NCBI RefSeq assembly: GCF_016126015.1
Contig: NZ_JAEFDB010000002.1
Coordinates: 186,001 to 250,000 of the forward strand
DNA from: Capnocytophaga periodontitidis
GTDB taxonomy: Bacteria > Bacteroidota > Bacteroidia > Flavobacteriales > Flavobacteriaceae
Length of the DNA: 64,000 nt
Reading direction: 5' to 3'
Part shown: in pieces, positions 35,062 through 43,768 of the stretch
How positions within the stretch are numbered: the first letter of the stretch is position 1
Layout: each line of letters opens with the position of its first letter
Notes under the pieces: generated by a model
Databases searched by the model: none
Seen by the model: the letters and a program-made list of their open reading frames with translations, nothing else
Told to the model about the DNA's origin: nothing
Program-made: the position numbers and the translations under genes

Positions 35062-35385
35062 ATGGCTTGGATATATCTTGTGTTAGCAGGACTTTTTGAA
35101 GTTCTTTTTGTGTTTAGTATGGGTAAAGCACGTGAGACTGTTGGCAGACAGAGTTTCTTGTGGTATTCACTTTTTGTGATTGCATTTTTACTGAGTATGT
35201 GGCTGATGATGAAAGCTACCAAAACCCTCCCGTTAGGTACGGCTTATGCTGTATGGACAGGTATAGGAGCAGTAGGCTCTGTAGTGGTAGGAATGCTCTT
35301 TTTCAAAGAACCTATAACTCTCTGGCGTGTAGTGTTTCTGGTTACCCTTATCAGCTCCATTATCGGACTGAAACTGACAAATTAG
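35062..35385 (+). CDS. Small multidrug resistance exporter, SugE/Gdx-like
   Basis: A 107-residue inner-membrane protein with four helices. Glu13 in the first helix is the conserved proton/substrate residue. LPLGTAYAVWTGIGAVGSVVVGMLFFKEP matches the SugE/Gdx branch (guanidinium exporters) better than EmrE, mainly through WTGIGAVG. It works as a dual-topology dimer in known members. In an apparent run of genes with rluD upstream and an alpha/beta hydrolase downstream. Confidence 0.88.
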   Translation: MAWIYLVLAGLFEVLFVFSMGKARETVGRQSFLWYSLFVIAFLLSMWLMMKATKTLPLGTAYAVWTGIGAVGSVVVGMLFFKEPITLWRVVFLVTLISSIIGLKLTN

Positions 35386-35410
35386 CCATTGTTAATTGTT
35401 AATTGATTTT

Positions 35411-36181
35411 ATGATATTACACTCTCAAATTATAGGAGAAGGAACTCCCTTCGTGATTTTACACGGATTTTTAGGAATGTCCGATAATTGGCGTTCCTTA
35501 GCTCTTAGATATGCCGAAGCAGGTTTTCAACTGCATTTAGTAGACCAACGCAATCACGGGCGCAGCTTCCACAGCGATGATTTTAGCTATCCGCTAATGG
35601 TACAAGATTTACTACAATATGCTGAAGCTCATCAGTTGGAGGCTTTTCATTTAATGGGACACTCTATGGGGGGCAAAACAGCAATGCTCTTTGCTACTGA
35701 ATATCCCGAAAAGGTACTCTCACTCATCGTCGCCGATATGGCACCTAAATATTTTCCACCTCATCACGAACAAATATTACGAGGATTAGCATCTCTTGAT
35801 TTTAACAAAATTACCTCGCGTGTAGAGGCTGATAAAGCACTTGCTGCCTATGTGAGTGATATAGGCACCCGTCAGTTCTTACTTAAAAATCTCTATTGGG
35901 AAACCCCAGGGCATTTAGGTTTACGCCTGAATCTTCCGGCGCTTATTGCCAACGAGAGTGAGATAGGTGCTGAACTCCCTGATAGCAATGTGTACAATGG
36001 TAAAACGCTTTTTCTCAAAGGCGAGTATTCTGAATATGTAATGCCTGAAGACGAAACACTTATATATACTCATTTTCCTCACGCTATTATAGAGACCGTG
36101 AGCAAAGCAGGACATTGGTTACACGCCCAAAATCCTAATGAATTTTACGATAAAACGATACATTTTCTATGCAATTCCTAA
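35411..36181 (+). CDS. Alpha/beta-fold hydrolase
   Basis: A 256-residue protein; I start at the ATG at 35411 because the upstream extension (MLIDF) has no ATG. Oxyanion region VILHGFLGMSDNW, nucleophile elbow GHSMGGKTAM (Ser about residue 97), an Asp in DMAPKYFPPH or EYVMPEDE and His in AGHWLHAQNPNEFY complete a typical triad. The pattern is close to YbfF-type esterases; the physiological ester is unknown. Cytoplasmic. Its end overlaps the next gene by 13 bp. Confidence 0.87.
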   Translation: MILHSQIIGEGTPFVILHGFLGMSDNWRSLALRYAEAGFQLHLVDQRNHGRSFHSDDFSYPLMVQDLLQYAEAHQLEAFHLMGHSMGGKTAMLFATEYPEKVLSLIVADMAPKYFPPHHEQILRGLASLDFNKITSRVEADKALAAYVSDIGTRQFLLKNLYWETPGHLGLRLNLPALIANESEIGAELPDSNVYNGKTLFLKGEYSEYVMPEDETLIYTHFPHAIIETVSKAGHWLHAQNPNEFYDKTIHFLCNS

Positions 36182-36543
36182 AGTTTTTTATAAGCCTGAT
36201 GATTTCGGCAACGCTTATATTTTTGTTGTGTGTGTTGAACGTAGGAGCTACTATTGAGGGTTATCTCACAGCGGTACTTGCTGCCTTTGTACTCTCTTGC
36301 CTGAACGGCTATGTGCGTCCGTTGTTAGAGTACATACTGATGCCTGTTGCCGAACTCACTTTTGGACTTACAATGTTTCTGAACAATACCCTAATGGTAC
36401 TCCTTGCTTCCCTAATTGTAGGAGGTTTTAAAGTATATGGTTTTTTGGGAGCTTTGCTGTTTAGCACTTGTTTATCACTTGCACAAACCATTACAATCAC
36501 TCCTTTTGAACAAGCAATGGCAAATAAGAAGGGAGAAAATTAA
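36169..36543 (+). CDS. Four-helix membrane protein of the holin-like superfamily
   Basis: A 124-residue hydrophobic protein with about four transmembrane helices. NGYVRPLLEYILMPVAELTFGLTMFLNNTLMVLLASLIVGGFKV fits proteins annotated as membrane protein of unknown function DUF360/phage holin family 4 (NPxLxxxxxPLxxLTLGLFxLVINA in many species). It is not in a phage context and is probably an ordinary membrane protein. It overlaps the hydrolase by 13 bp and is the last gene before a strong terminator. Confidence 0.65.
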   Translation: MQFLKFFISLMISATLIFLLCVLNVGATIEGYLTAVLAAFVLSCLNGYVRPLLEYILMPVAELTFGLTMFLNNTLMVLLASLIVGGFKVYGFLGALLFSTCLSLAQTITITPFEQAMANKKGEN

Positions 36544-36640
36544 AACTTTTAGTAAAACACTGAGAAAGGGGAATATCATTGCAGTAAGCAAAAGGTAGAA
36601 GATGTGTTTTGCAATTAAAAGAAACAACAATCTAAAAAGG

Positions 36641-36692
36641 AAAGGCTGTCCTTAAAAGTTTAATTTAAACTTTTTGGGCAGCCTTTTTTTAA
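36641..36692. terminator. Bidirectional terminator
   Basis: Stem AAAGGCTGTCC (36641-36651) with GGGCAGCCTTT at 36676-36686, plus inner AAAAGTTT/AAACTTTT pairing, followed by a T-run. It separates two convergent genes. Its arms belong to the same family as the GGTGTCCTAAAAGTT sequences at 42.6 and 45.6 kb. Confidence 0.85.
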
Positions 36693-36716
36693 GAGAAAAA
36701 CTTATTAACTTTTTGC

Positions 36717-37628
36717 TTATTCACTTTTCTTTTTCAAGTTTTCTACAACTTGAGCTGAAGCGGTGAAAGACGTAATCATATTGTTGAGCATTTCGTTACC
36801 TGCCTCGGGAGAGTTAGGCAACAAAATGAGGTTGCTTTTGGTTTGCTGACCGACAGCTTGTAGTGTGTCATAATGTTGTGTAACAACGATAAGTGCAGAG
36901 GCTTCTTGTGAGCTAACCCCTACTTTTTGGAGTACATCAACGCTTTCTACCAATCCGCGTGCTATTTCACGACGCTGGTCGGCGATACCTTGACCTTGGA
37001 GGCGTTTGCTTTCGGCTTCAGCTTTAGCTTTTTCGACGATGAGGATACGTTGAGCATCACCTTCGTATTGAGCGGCTACTTTTTCACGTTCGGCGGCGTT
37101 GATGCGGTTCATCGCTGCTTTTACTTGGGCATCGGGGTCGATATCGGTAACCAAGGTTTTGATGATGTCGTAACCGTAAGTTTCCATAGACTCTTGAACT
37201 TCGCGTTTTACAGCGATAGCGATGTCGTCTTTCTTAACGAATACATCGTCTAATTTCATTTTAGGTACTTCGGCACGAACCACGTCGAACACATAGCTGG
37301 TAATCTGGTCGTGAGGGTATTCGAGTTTGTAGATGGCATCGTACACCTTTTCTTTGATAACGACAAATTGTACCGACACTTTGATTTTTACGAATACATC
37401 GTCTAAAGTTTTGGTTTCTACAATCACATCAAGCTGCTGGATTTTAAGGCTGATGCGTGCCGCTACTTTATCGATGATAGGTATTTTCATTTGTAAACCC
37501 GAATGGCGAATGCTTTCGAATTTACCAAAACGCTCTATTGATACCGCTGTTTGTTGGCGTACGGTGAAGAAGGTAGAGAGCAAAAAAATCAATCCAAAAA
37601 AGATGATAATGTAAAAAAAGTAAGGCAT
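36717..37628 (-). CDS. SPFH/band 7 (stomatin/QmcA-like) membrane protein
   Basis: A 303-residue protein: N-terminal transmembrane helix (1-22), then the SPFH domain (VRQQTAVSIERFGKFESIRHSGLQMKIPIID...), and a long helical region with AEAESKRLQGQGIADQRREIARG. It forms large rings in the membrane in known relatives, scaffolding proteases or lipid microdomains. No NfeD or protease gene is adjacent. The promoter lies 34 bp upstream within an array of AATTAGCAA repeats. Confidence 0.92.
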   Translation of the reverse strand: MPYFFYIIIFFGLIFLLSTFFTVRQQTAVSIERFGKFESIRHSGLQMKIPIIDKVAARISLKIQQLDVIVETKTLDDVFVKIKVSVQFVVIKEKVYDAIYKLEYPHDQITSYVFDVVRAEVPKMKLDDVFVKKDDIAIAVKREVQESMETYGYDIIKTLVTDIDPDAQVKAAMNRINAAEREKVAAQYEGDAQRILIVEKAKAEAESKRLQGQGIADQRREIARGLVESVDVLQKVGVSSQEASALIVVTQHYDTLQAVGQQTKSNLILLPNSPEAGNEMLNNMITSFTASAQVVENLKKKSE

Positions 37629-37661
37629 AATAAATAAAATATTTTAGGTTGTTATACGGCA

Positions 37662-37693
37662 CAAAGATACGAATTAATTAGCAAATTAGCAAA
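37662..37693 (-). promoter_or_regulatory. Promoter of the SPFH gene
   Basis: TATCTTTG (37662-37669), 20 bp, TTTG (37690-37693) on the minus strand. The -33 box lies within tandem AATTAGCAA repeats, so other copies offer the same TTTG at other distances. Confidence 0.65.
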
Positions 37694-37727
37694 TTAGCAA
37701 ATTAGTAGATTAGCAAATTAGCAAATT
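37675..37727. repeat. Tandem AATTAGCAA 9-mers
   Basis: Five perfect or near-perfect copies of the 9-bp unit with one changed unit in the middle (AGTAGATT). The same unit occurs in shorter runs at 7900-7945, 8912-8950, 14155-14195, 51270-51310 and 53495-53525, always in spacers. Confidence 0.8.
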
Positions 37728-37729
37728 TG

Positions 37730-38392
37730 TTATTTTTTAATTGAAGTGTACCATTCTTCACCTGTAAGGTCGTATATCTTTTGGATTTTGTAGAGAAACT
37801 CTTCAAAATCGAGATTGAGGTCTATGAGATTACCCGATTTTATATCAAACACCCAACCGTGCACAGCAGGGAATTTGTTTTTTAGGTAACTTTCCTGTAC
37901 GACAGCCATTTTGGTTACGTTGAAGCATTGTTCTTCGACGTTGAGTTCTACCAATCGGCGGTAACGCTGGTCGATATCGGTAATGGCATCGAGTTCAGCG
38001 TGATGTAAGCGATATACATCGCGGATGGTTCGCAACCAAGGGTTTAGCAAGCCGTAGTCCTTGGCTTGCATAGCCGCTTTTACGCCTCCGCAATCGTAGT
38101 GTCCACACACGACGATATGTTTTACTTGCAGGTGTTCTACGGCGTATTGAATGACAGCAGTAGAGCTCATATCGAGGGTGTTTACCACATTGGCGATATT
38201 GCGGTGTACGAACACTTTGCCAGGGCCGACACCCATTAGTTCTTCGGTGGCTACACGGCTATCGGAACAACCGATGTAGAGATAATCGGGTGTTTGGTCT
38301 TCAGCGAGTTTTTCAAAGAAATGGGGGTCGCCTTCTTTGCGGCGTTTTACCCATTCGCGGTTATTTTCGAATATTTTTTTATAGGTAGGCAT
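37730..38392 (-). CDS. can: Beta-class carbonic anhydrase
   Basis: A 220-residue enzyme with all zinc ligands: CSDSR (Cys42, Asp44, Arg46) and HIVVCGHYDCGGVK (His about 98, Cys about 101). GHYDCGGV and the C-terminal region fit beta-class clade B enzymes such as E. coli Can. It interconverts CO2 and bicarbonate in the cytoplasm. Capnophilic growth of this group makes it an important housekeeping gene. It has an upstream TACCTTTG box at 38424-38431 but no clear -33 TTG. Confidence 0.95.
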   Translation of the reverse strand: MPTYKKIFENNREWVKRRKEGDPHFFEKLAEDQTPDYLYIGCSDSRVATEELMGVGPGKVFVHRNIANVVNTLDMSSTAVIQYAVEHLQVKHIVVCGHYDCGGVKAAMQAKDYGLLNPWLRTIRDVYRLHHAELDAITDIDQRYRRLVELNVEEQCFNVTKMAVVQESYLKNKFPAVHGWVFDIKSGNLIDLNLDFEEFLYKIQKIYDLTGEEWYTSIKK

Positions 38393-38470
38393 AAGTTAGG
38401 TGACAGGAGACAGGTTGTGGAGGCAAAGGTAAGAATAATTTGTTAATTAGTTAGCTTAAGAATCAGAAAT

Positions 38471-39934
38471 TTAGCATAAATCTCTTGCGATGAGGCGTGA
38501 CATTCCTTCTTTTTTAGCGGCTTCATCTCCTCGTAGTCCGTGGAGGTATACTCCTAAACAGGCGGCTTTTATAGCACTATAGCCCTGAGCGAGCAAGCTG
38601 GTGAGCATACCGGTGAGCACATCGCCACTGCCTGCTGTTGCCATTCCGGCATTGCCGGTGCTATTCACCCAATAATGCTCGCCATTGGTAATCATTGTGT
38701 AAGCTCCTTTGATAAGGAGGAGTACTTTGTGCTCTTTGGCAAAATTTTTAGCTTTGGCAAGTTTGTGCAAGTCGTCGTCCCATTTGCCTATCAGGCGTTC
38801 TAACTCTTTAGGATGGGGGGTGAGGATTGTATTTTTGGGCAACAAAGCTACTTTTTCGGGGTGTTGAGAGAGAATGTTCAGCGCATCGGCATCGAGGACA
38901 AAAGGCGTATCGGGGTATTGTTGCAACAGACTAAACAGCGCGTTAGCCGTATCGGGGTGAGTGCCCCAACCCACACCTACACCTATAGCTGAGGGAGCAA
39001 AAGGAATTTCCATAGCCCTGTAATGCTTAGCCTCGTCGCAGGTGATCACCATTGCCTCGGGTAAGGCAGTTTGTAACACTGTATAGCCACATTCGGGGGT
39101 AGCTACAGTGAGTAGCCCTACGCCTGTGCGCAATGCAGCTGTACCACTGAGTACTACTGCGCCCATCTTGCCATAACTACCACCTATAAGCAACGCGTGG
39201 CCATAAGTGCCTTTGTGTGAGAATTTTGGTCGTTGGTGTTGCAATTGCAGTATATCGGGTTCGAGGTAGTAGTAATCGGGTTGCAGGGTGTTTAGGAAGT
39301 GGGTATCTAAGCCTATATCAAGCACTTCCCAATGAGGGATATACTTTCCTGTGGAAGGTAGCAAGAAGGGGAGTTTAGGGGTTTGGAAGGTGAGCAGCTG
39401 GTGAGGGTGTACCCAAATTTCCTCGGGTGAAGGAATGCGGTCGGTAGGGAGCCCTGAGGGCATATCTACACTTATAATATAGCTATTGGAATCGTTGAGT
39501 TTTTGGAATAGCTGTTGCAGCCAAATAGGGACTGGGCGGGAGAGCCCAATGCCAAAAACAGCATCGATTACCACCTTTTCAAAGCAGATTTGAGAGGCTT
39601 GTTCGGCTTGTATTTCGGTTATGGTAATACCTTGTTCTTCTAAGAGTTTTTTGTTCTGCTGGCAATCGGGGGAGAGGTGATCGCTAAAGCGCAATAAATA
39701 AGTAGTTACGTGCCAACCATCGGCAGAGAGCATACGCGCTAAGGCAAGCCCGTCGCCACCGTTGTTACCTGTGCCGGCTAATACAGTAAAAGTTTCCTTT
39801 TTAGAGCAGTGTTGTTTTATCCAATCGAAAAGTTTTGTAGCAGCGCGTTCCATCAGTTGCCAAGAGGAGATATTTTGGGCAGTGAGGGTTTGGGCATCGG
39901 CATCACGTAGTTGTTGAGAGCTAAGGATTTTCAT
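38471..39934 (-). CDS. nnr: Bifunctional NAD(P)HX epimerase/dehydratase
   Basis: A 487-residue two-domain repair enzyme. The N-terminal YjeF_N epimerase has FTVLAGTGNNGGDGLALARML (residues about 48-68) and VVIDAVFGIGLSRP; the C-terminal ADP/ATP-dependent dehydratase has GHALLIGGSYGKMGAVVLSGTAALRTGVGLLTVA, FVLDADALNIL, LTPHPKELERL and GSGDVLTGMLTSLLAQGY. It restores hydrated NAD(P)H. Full length and all motifs present. The 223-bp spacer upstream (39935-40157) holds hairpin repeats and no gene. Confidence 0.95.
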   Translation of the reverse strand: MKILSSQQLRDADAQTLTAQNISSWQLMERAATKLFDWIKQHCSKKETFTVLAGTGNNGGDGLALARMLSADGWHVTTYLLRFSDHLSPDCQQNKKLLEEQGITITEIQAEQASQICFEKVVIDAVFGIGLSRPVPIWLQQLFQKLNDSNSYIISVDMPSGLPTDRIPSPEEIWVHPHQLLTFQTPKLPFLLPSTGKYIPHWEVLDIGLDTHFLNTLQPDYYYLEPDILQLQHQRPKFSHKGTYGHALLIGGSYGKMGAVVLSGTAALRTGVGLLTVATPECGYTVLQTALPEAMVITCDEAKHYRAMEIPFAPSAIGVGVGWGTHPDTANALFSLLQQYPDTPFVLDADALNILSQHPEKVALLPKNTILTPHPKELERLIGKWDDDLHKLAKAKNFAKEHKVLLLIKGAYTMITNGEHYWVNSTGNAGMATAGSGDVLTGMLTSLLAQGYSAIKAACLGVYLHGLRGDEAAKKEGMSRLIARDLC

Positions 39935-40010
39935 TTTTAGGTAAGAGGTGTTTTTATTGTCGGTTTTTGTTGGGAGGAAAGACTCTGAAGTATCAGAATT
40001 TCTCCGATAA

Positions 40011-40056
40011 TTAATAATTAATGTGAGTTGGTCGTAAGTAAAAATTTAATAATCAA
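40011..40056. repeat. Sequence related to the left end of the 32.3-kb MITE-like element
   Basis: TTAATGTGAGTTGGTCGTAAG and the following TTTAATAATCA resemble the left end at 32324-32370 (TTAACGTGAGTTCGACGTAAG ... TTAAATAATCA). No matching right end was found nearby, so this is a solo end or a decayed copy. Confidence 0.4.
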
Positions 40057-40063
40057 TTAGTTG

Positions 40064-40095
40064 ACTTTGTCAAAGTTTTGGGACTTTGACAAAGT
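40064..40095. repeat. ACTTTGTCAAAGT hairpin
   Basis: Perfect 13-base arms ACTTTGTCAAAGT (40064-40076) and ACTTTGACAAAGT (40083-40095) with a 6-base loop. A second copy lies at 43931-43962. The gene after it on the minus strand ends nearby, but no T-run follows. Confidence 0.8.
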
Positions 40096-40157
40096 TTGAG
40101 CTGCAAAGGTGATTTTGAGATTTTTTTGTAATCTCTTGTGGAGAATACTCTCAGATT

Positions 40158-40859
40158 TTATCTAATTAAAAGTCCAAAACCTACTCCTATGAAATATTGT
40201 GGTTCGTCTTGCCATAATGTACGTCCACTACTAATATCTAACTGTAGAGTAGGGGTGAGGAGATAGGCAAAACCTGCATTGATATTATGCTCAGGAGCAC
40301 GTGTGCCATTATAAGAGGCGTAATATTCAACAAAGCCCCATAGCTTATTGTTGGGAGCATAATTGATCTGGGCAGTAACATCCAAATTTTCAAATTGACC
40401 AGAACTACGAGCACCATAAGCTAATGAGAGTGCATCGGTGAGTGAACTCTCGAACGCTAAACAAGCATCGAAAGTATAGGCTTTAGCATCTGTTTTGCTG
40501 TATTGCCCATAACCAATGAGCCCTATTGAGGGGATAAAACGCTGTTCCGATTCGTATAAACGCTGTTTTACGCTGAAGGTAGTGCTGCTAAAATCGGGGG
40601 TACGGAGGTCGAAATCGGCTTCTAAGCGGATTTCGGTGTTTGAGATAAGTCCGTAACGCAACATTAGATTCGCACTGCTATCTTCTTTGCTGAAAACATA
40701 TCCATTTTCTATTTGAAACTGACCTTTAGGTAGTGTGTACACTCCTTCACTTTGGTCGGGGCGATCGGTGTTGATGTTTTCATCACTTTGAGCAATAGCC
40801 AAAGAACTGCAACACAAGCACAAAAGGAGTAAAAAAAGGTTATTCTTCAATTTTCTCAT
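40158..40859 (-). CDS. Outer-membrane beta-barrel, MetA-pathway-like transporter family
   Basis: A 233-residue secreted protein (signal peptide ends SSLAIAQ). INTDRPDQSEGVYTLPKGQFQIENGY is the typical start of the family named after a putative phenol-degradation transporter (PF13557-type), and the rest is alternating beta-strands ending GVGFGLLIR with an aromatic-poor last strand. Probably an outer-membrane barrel of unknown substrate. It overlaps hflX by 20 bp, an unusual operon partner. Confidence 0.75.
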   Translation of the reverse strand: MRKLKNNLFLLLLCLCCSSLAIAQSDENINTDRPDQSEGVYTLPKGQFQIENGYVFSKEDSSANLMLRYGLISNTEIRLEADFDLRTPDFSSTTFSVKQRLYESEQRFIPSIGLIGYGQYSKTDAKAYTFDACLAFESSLTDALSLAYGARSSGQFENLDVTAQINYAPNNKLWGFVEYYASYNGTRAPEHNINAGFAYLLTPTLQLDISSGRTLWQDEPQYFIGVGFGLLIR

Positions 40860-42045
40860 ATAGGAAATTATTAAAAGGGAAGCGGGTGATGTGTATCTCC
40901 TTCACTTTTTCGTACACTACCTCACGGAATTCTTCGAGATTGTTTTTATTGAGTGCCGAAATAAACAGAACATCACGCCCCATTCGCTGCATCCAAGTTT
41001 GTTTCCATTCTTCAAGGGTGAAGTGCTTTTTAGTGCGCTCGGTAGCCAAATCGTCTTCAGCAATTTCTTCATTAGTATAGGCATCAATCTTGTTGAATAC
41101 CATAATGGTAGGTTTATCGGCACTGTGAATTTCGGCTAATATTTGATTTACTGATTGGATATGTTCCTCAAAATTAGGGTGTGAAATATCTACTACGTGC
41201 AAGAGCAAATCGGCTTCACGTACCTCGTCGAGGGTACTTTTGAACGATTCGATAAGCTGGGTAGGGAGTTTGCGAATGAACCCTACGGTATCGCTGAGCA
41301 AGAAAGGTAGGTTTTCAATCACGACCTTGCGCACAGTAGTGTCCAACGTAGCAAAGAGTTTGTTTTCGGCAAAGACTTCGCTTTTGCTAATCACATTCAT
41401 TAGGGTAGATTTGCCCACATTGGTATAACCGATGAGCGCTACACGCACTAATGCCCCGCGGTTGCTGCGCTGGGTAGCCATTTGTTTATCGATGGCGGAG
41501 AGTTTCTTTTTGAGCAAAGCTATACGGTCGCGCACAATACGGCGGTCGGTTTCGATTTCAGTTTCACCAGGGCCACGCATCCCAATACCGCCACGCTGAC
41601 GTTCGAGGTGTGTCCATAGTCCCGTAAGGCGCGGTAAGAGGTATTCGTATTGTGCCAATTCGACTTGTGTGCGCGAATAGCTGGTTTGTGCACGCTGGGC
41701 GAAGATATCGAGAATAAGCCCTGTACGGTCTAATATTTTAGCTTTGAGAATGCGCTCGATGTTTTTCTGTTGGGCAGGCGTAAGCTCATCGTCGAAGATG
41801 ACAGTTCCTACCTCATTTTCTTCAACAAATTGCTGTACTTCTTCCATTTTACCGGTGCCGATGAAGGTTTTAGGGTTGGGCACGTCTAATTTTTGGGTGA
41901 AGCGTTTGAGCACTTCACCTCCAGCGGTATAGGTAAGAAATTCGAGTTCGTCGAGGTATTCTTTAGATTTTTCTTCTGTTTGTAATTGATTGATAATCCC
42001 TACGAGTACAACTTTCTCGTAAGTAAGATTGATTTGTTCTAACAT
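40840..42045 (-). CDS. hflX: Ribosome-associated GTPase HflX
   Basis: A 401-residue GTPase. The N-terminal HflX domain includes GTGKMEEVQQFVEENEVGTVIFDDELTPAQQKNIE; a coiled-coil linker (GIGMRGPGETEIETDRRIVRDRIALLKK) follows; the G domain has GYTNVGKST (G1, about 205), DTTVRKV (G2), DTVGFI (G3) and VFNKIDAY (G4). HflX splits stalled 70S ribosomes after stress. Length and motifs are normal. It follows the DoxX gene by 3 bp. Confidence 0.96.
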   Translation of the reverse strand: MLEQINLTYEKVVLVGIINQLQTEEKSKEYLDELEFLTYTAGGEVLKRFTQKLDVPNPKTFIGTGKMEEVQQFVEENEVGTVIFDDELTPAQQKNIERILKAKILDRTGLILDIFAQRAQTSYSRTQVELAQYEYLLPRLTGLWTHLERQRGGIGMRGPGETEIETDRRIVRDRIALLKKKLSAIDKQMATQRSNRGALVRVALIGYTNVGKSTLMNVISKSEVFAENKLFATLDTTVRKVVIENLPFLLSDTVGFIRKLPTQLIESFKSTLDEVREADLLLHVVDISHPNFEEHIQSVNQILAEIHSADKPTIMVFNKIDAYTNEEIAEDDLATERTKKHFTLEEWKQTWMQRMGRDVLFISALNKNNLEEFREVVYEKVKEIHITRFPFNNFLYEKIEE

Positions 42046-42048
42046 TTG

Positions 42049-42453
42049 TTAATCCCATTTATTGCGAGTAGAAAGAGCGTATTTGCCCCCTCCAGTAAAG
42101 AGTAAAGCTAAGGCACCTAAGAAGAATAAGGCGGGCAATTCGGGAACCCAACCACCGTGAGGGGTAAGGGCGGTAAGTGAATCAGAATAGGCTAAATAGA
42201 GTGTAGCCAGTCCGTTGAGGAACATCACAAGAGCTCCTAAACGCGAACGGAATCCCAAAACAATGAGTAGGGGCGCCACAATTTCGCCTACGAATACGCC
42301 ATAGGCTATAAAAGTGGGAAGACCTTTAGCTTCTAAAGTGCTTTGAACAAAAGCAAAGGCATCGGGGTGCAATAGTTTGTTGATACCGTGGGGAATCATT
42401 AATAAGCCTACAGTGAGGCGGAGGACGAGTAGTCCTAAATCTCTGTTTTTCAT
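42049..42453 (-). CDS. DoxX-family membrane protein
   Basis: A 134-residue inner-membrane protein with four helices. GLLVLRLTVGLLMIPHGINKLLHP is the DoxX signature at the N terminus; APLLIVLGFRSRLGALVMFLNGLATLYL follows. DoxX proteins associate with oxidoreductases or thiol systems in other bacteria; here the partner is unclear. It precedes hflX by 3 bp, so they share a transcript. A TACCTTTG box at 42484-42491 is the likely -7. Confidence 0.85.
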   Translation of the reverse strand: MKNRDLGLLVLRLTVGLLMIPHGINKLLHPDAFAFVQSTLEAKGLPTFIAYGVFVGEIVAPLLIVLGFRSRLGALVMFLNGLATLYLAYSDSLTALTPHGGWVPELPALFFLGALALLFTGGGKYALSTRNKWD

Positions 42454-42479
42454 AAAATGGAGGTATTTTTAAGTTTATG

Positions 42480-42788
42480 GGGGCAAAGGTAATAAAAAAT
42501 TACGAGTTACGAATTACGAATGACGAAGTTGTAGCACGATGGGCGATAAAGTATAGCGACGAATTACGAGTGACGAAGTTGTAGCACGACAAGCAATTAA
42601 AAGAGGGTGTCCTAAAAGTTCTATTTTGAGGGGGCGTTTGCAAAACGCCCCTACAATGTGACTAAAAGTGATTATCAGAATAATTAACTTTCATCAACTT
42701 TGGCAAAGTTTCTTGCTTGTGCGGCTCGCACCCCATAACCGCCTGTGCGGCTCGCACCTCGCACCTTTGGAAAAGTGTAGGGATAAAA
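42480..42788. repeat. Gene-free spacer built of repeats, copy 1 of the intergenic module
   Basis: Starts with a TACCTTTG box (42484-42491, minus). A 29-base direct repeat containing TGACGAAGTTGTAGCACGA occurs at 42511-42539 and 42561-42589 with one change. Then comes GAGGGTGTCCTAAAAGTT (42603-42620), a hairpin with arms GGGGCGTTT and AAACGCCCC (42631-42651), ACTTTGGCAAAGT (42708-42720) and two direct copies of GTGCGGCTCGCAC (42719-42731 and 42745-42757). No coding frame is credible. Confidence 0.75.
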
Positions 42789-42815
42789 AAACTGCCCGCA
42801 TTGCTGGGGCAGTTT
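42789..42815 (-). terminator. Terminator of the downstream lipoprotein gene
   Basis: Arms AAACTGCCC (42789-42797) and GGGCAGTTT (42807-42815), 9-base loop; read on the minus strand a T-run follows. It lies 21 bp after the stop at 42836. Confidence 0.8.
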
Positions 42816-42835
42816 TGTATGAGGTTATAAGGGGA

Positions 42836-43768
42836 TTAATATTCGTATTCTTCAGTGCCTAGAAACTCTCTTGTGCCGTTTTCTTCTTTATATAGCTTTA
42901 CTATGATTGGAAAGTTTGCAGCATTATAAGAGTACTCAAAGGTGCGAAACATTTCCTCTTTTGTACCATTATATTCGTAAGTATCTTTATAGGTTAAGAT
43001 ATTGTTCTTCCCATTATCGGCATCAAGAAAATTTGTAGGGTCAGGCTCTACAAAATTAGTCATATAGTGAAATGGATTGCGCTTAGTATCATAAGTATAT
43101 TCTCTTACAGTGGTAGAGTATCTACTTTCTTCTACTTTTTTCACTACATTCCCGTCAGAAATGGTATAAGTTGTAGTCTCAGTGTCATGAGAAAAAACAG
43201 TATTAGTTACTACTGCACCATTGAGGTCTTTTTCATATTGGGTTGTTACTTCAATTACCGTATTACCTCTATAGGTAAATTGTCTTTCTTCATAATAAGT
43301 ACCACTTTGGGTGCCACCACTTTGAAGATAAATAGTGGTAGGACGGCTTTTCAATACATTGGTAAGCTGATTCCCTGCATAAGAATACTGATACGTAGTA
43401 GTATAGTCATTCCTTTCATACTTCTCTGTTTTAGTAACAAGCTTTTCTCCTTGATACGTGAAGTCCTGCACAAAGTTATCTCTTCCTGCATTCACTCTTT
43501 TAGCCTGCTTGATAAATCTTCCATCGTAGAGAAGGGTAGTAACTCGGGTAGTACCTGTCTGCACGCCATTCACGTAATCAGTAGTAGAATGTGATATAGG
43601 GCGTCCTCCCTCATAAGTAAGGGTTATTACCTTTTCAAGCTTTCCATCCTCGTTTTTTGCTGTAATTTTCTTAACCAGATGGTTTGCAGAATCATCACCG
43701 TTATCATCGTTTTTGCCACATCCTATAAGTGTAGCCACTGCCAAAAGGCTGAATAAAATTTTCTTCAT
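42836..43768 (-). CDS. Lipoprotein with YD/RHS-like beta repeats, paralogue 1
   Basis: The start is taken at 43768 (MKKILFSLLAVATLIGC, lipobox Cys17); the frame is open further but the extension would cover the promoter. The 310-residue product has repeats such as VTLTYEGGRPISH, TLLYDGRFIKQA, DFTYQGEKLVTK and QYSYAGNQLTNV, similar in pattern to RHS/YD beta-hairpin repeats that wrap into a solenoid. It is probably a surface or periplasmic lipoprotein. It is paralogous to the gene at 44028-45002: both share the signal peptide, the phrase NGVQTGTT or DGVQTGTT, and the end EEYEY or KEYEY. Confidence 0.65.
   Translation of the reverse strand: MKKILFSLLAVATLIGCGKNDDNGDDSANHLVKKITAKNEDGKLEKVITLTYEGGRPISHSTTDYVNGVQTGTTRVTTLLYDGRFIKQAKRVNAGRDNFVQDFTYQGEKLVTKTEKYERNDYTTTYQYSYAGNQLTNVLKSRPTTIYLQSGGTQSGTYYEERQFTYRGNTVIEVTTQYEKDLNGAVVTNTVFSHDTETTTYTISDGNVVKKVEESRYSTTVREYTYDTKRNPFHYMTNFVEPDPTNFLDADNGKNNILTYKDTYEYNGTKEEMFRTFEYSYNAANFPIIVKLYKEENGTREFLGTEEYEY

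Noticed and set aside
36169-36543. Phage holin
   Set aside because: There is no endolysin or phage gene; the membrane protein overlaps a housekeeping-type hydrolase gene.
37675-37727. Possible CRISPR array
   Set aside because: The 9-bp units are directly joined without spacers and no cas gene is present.
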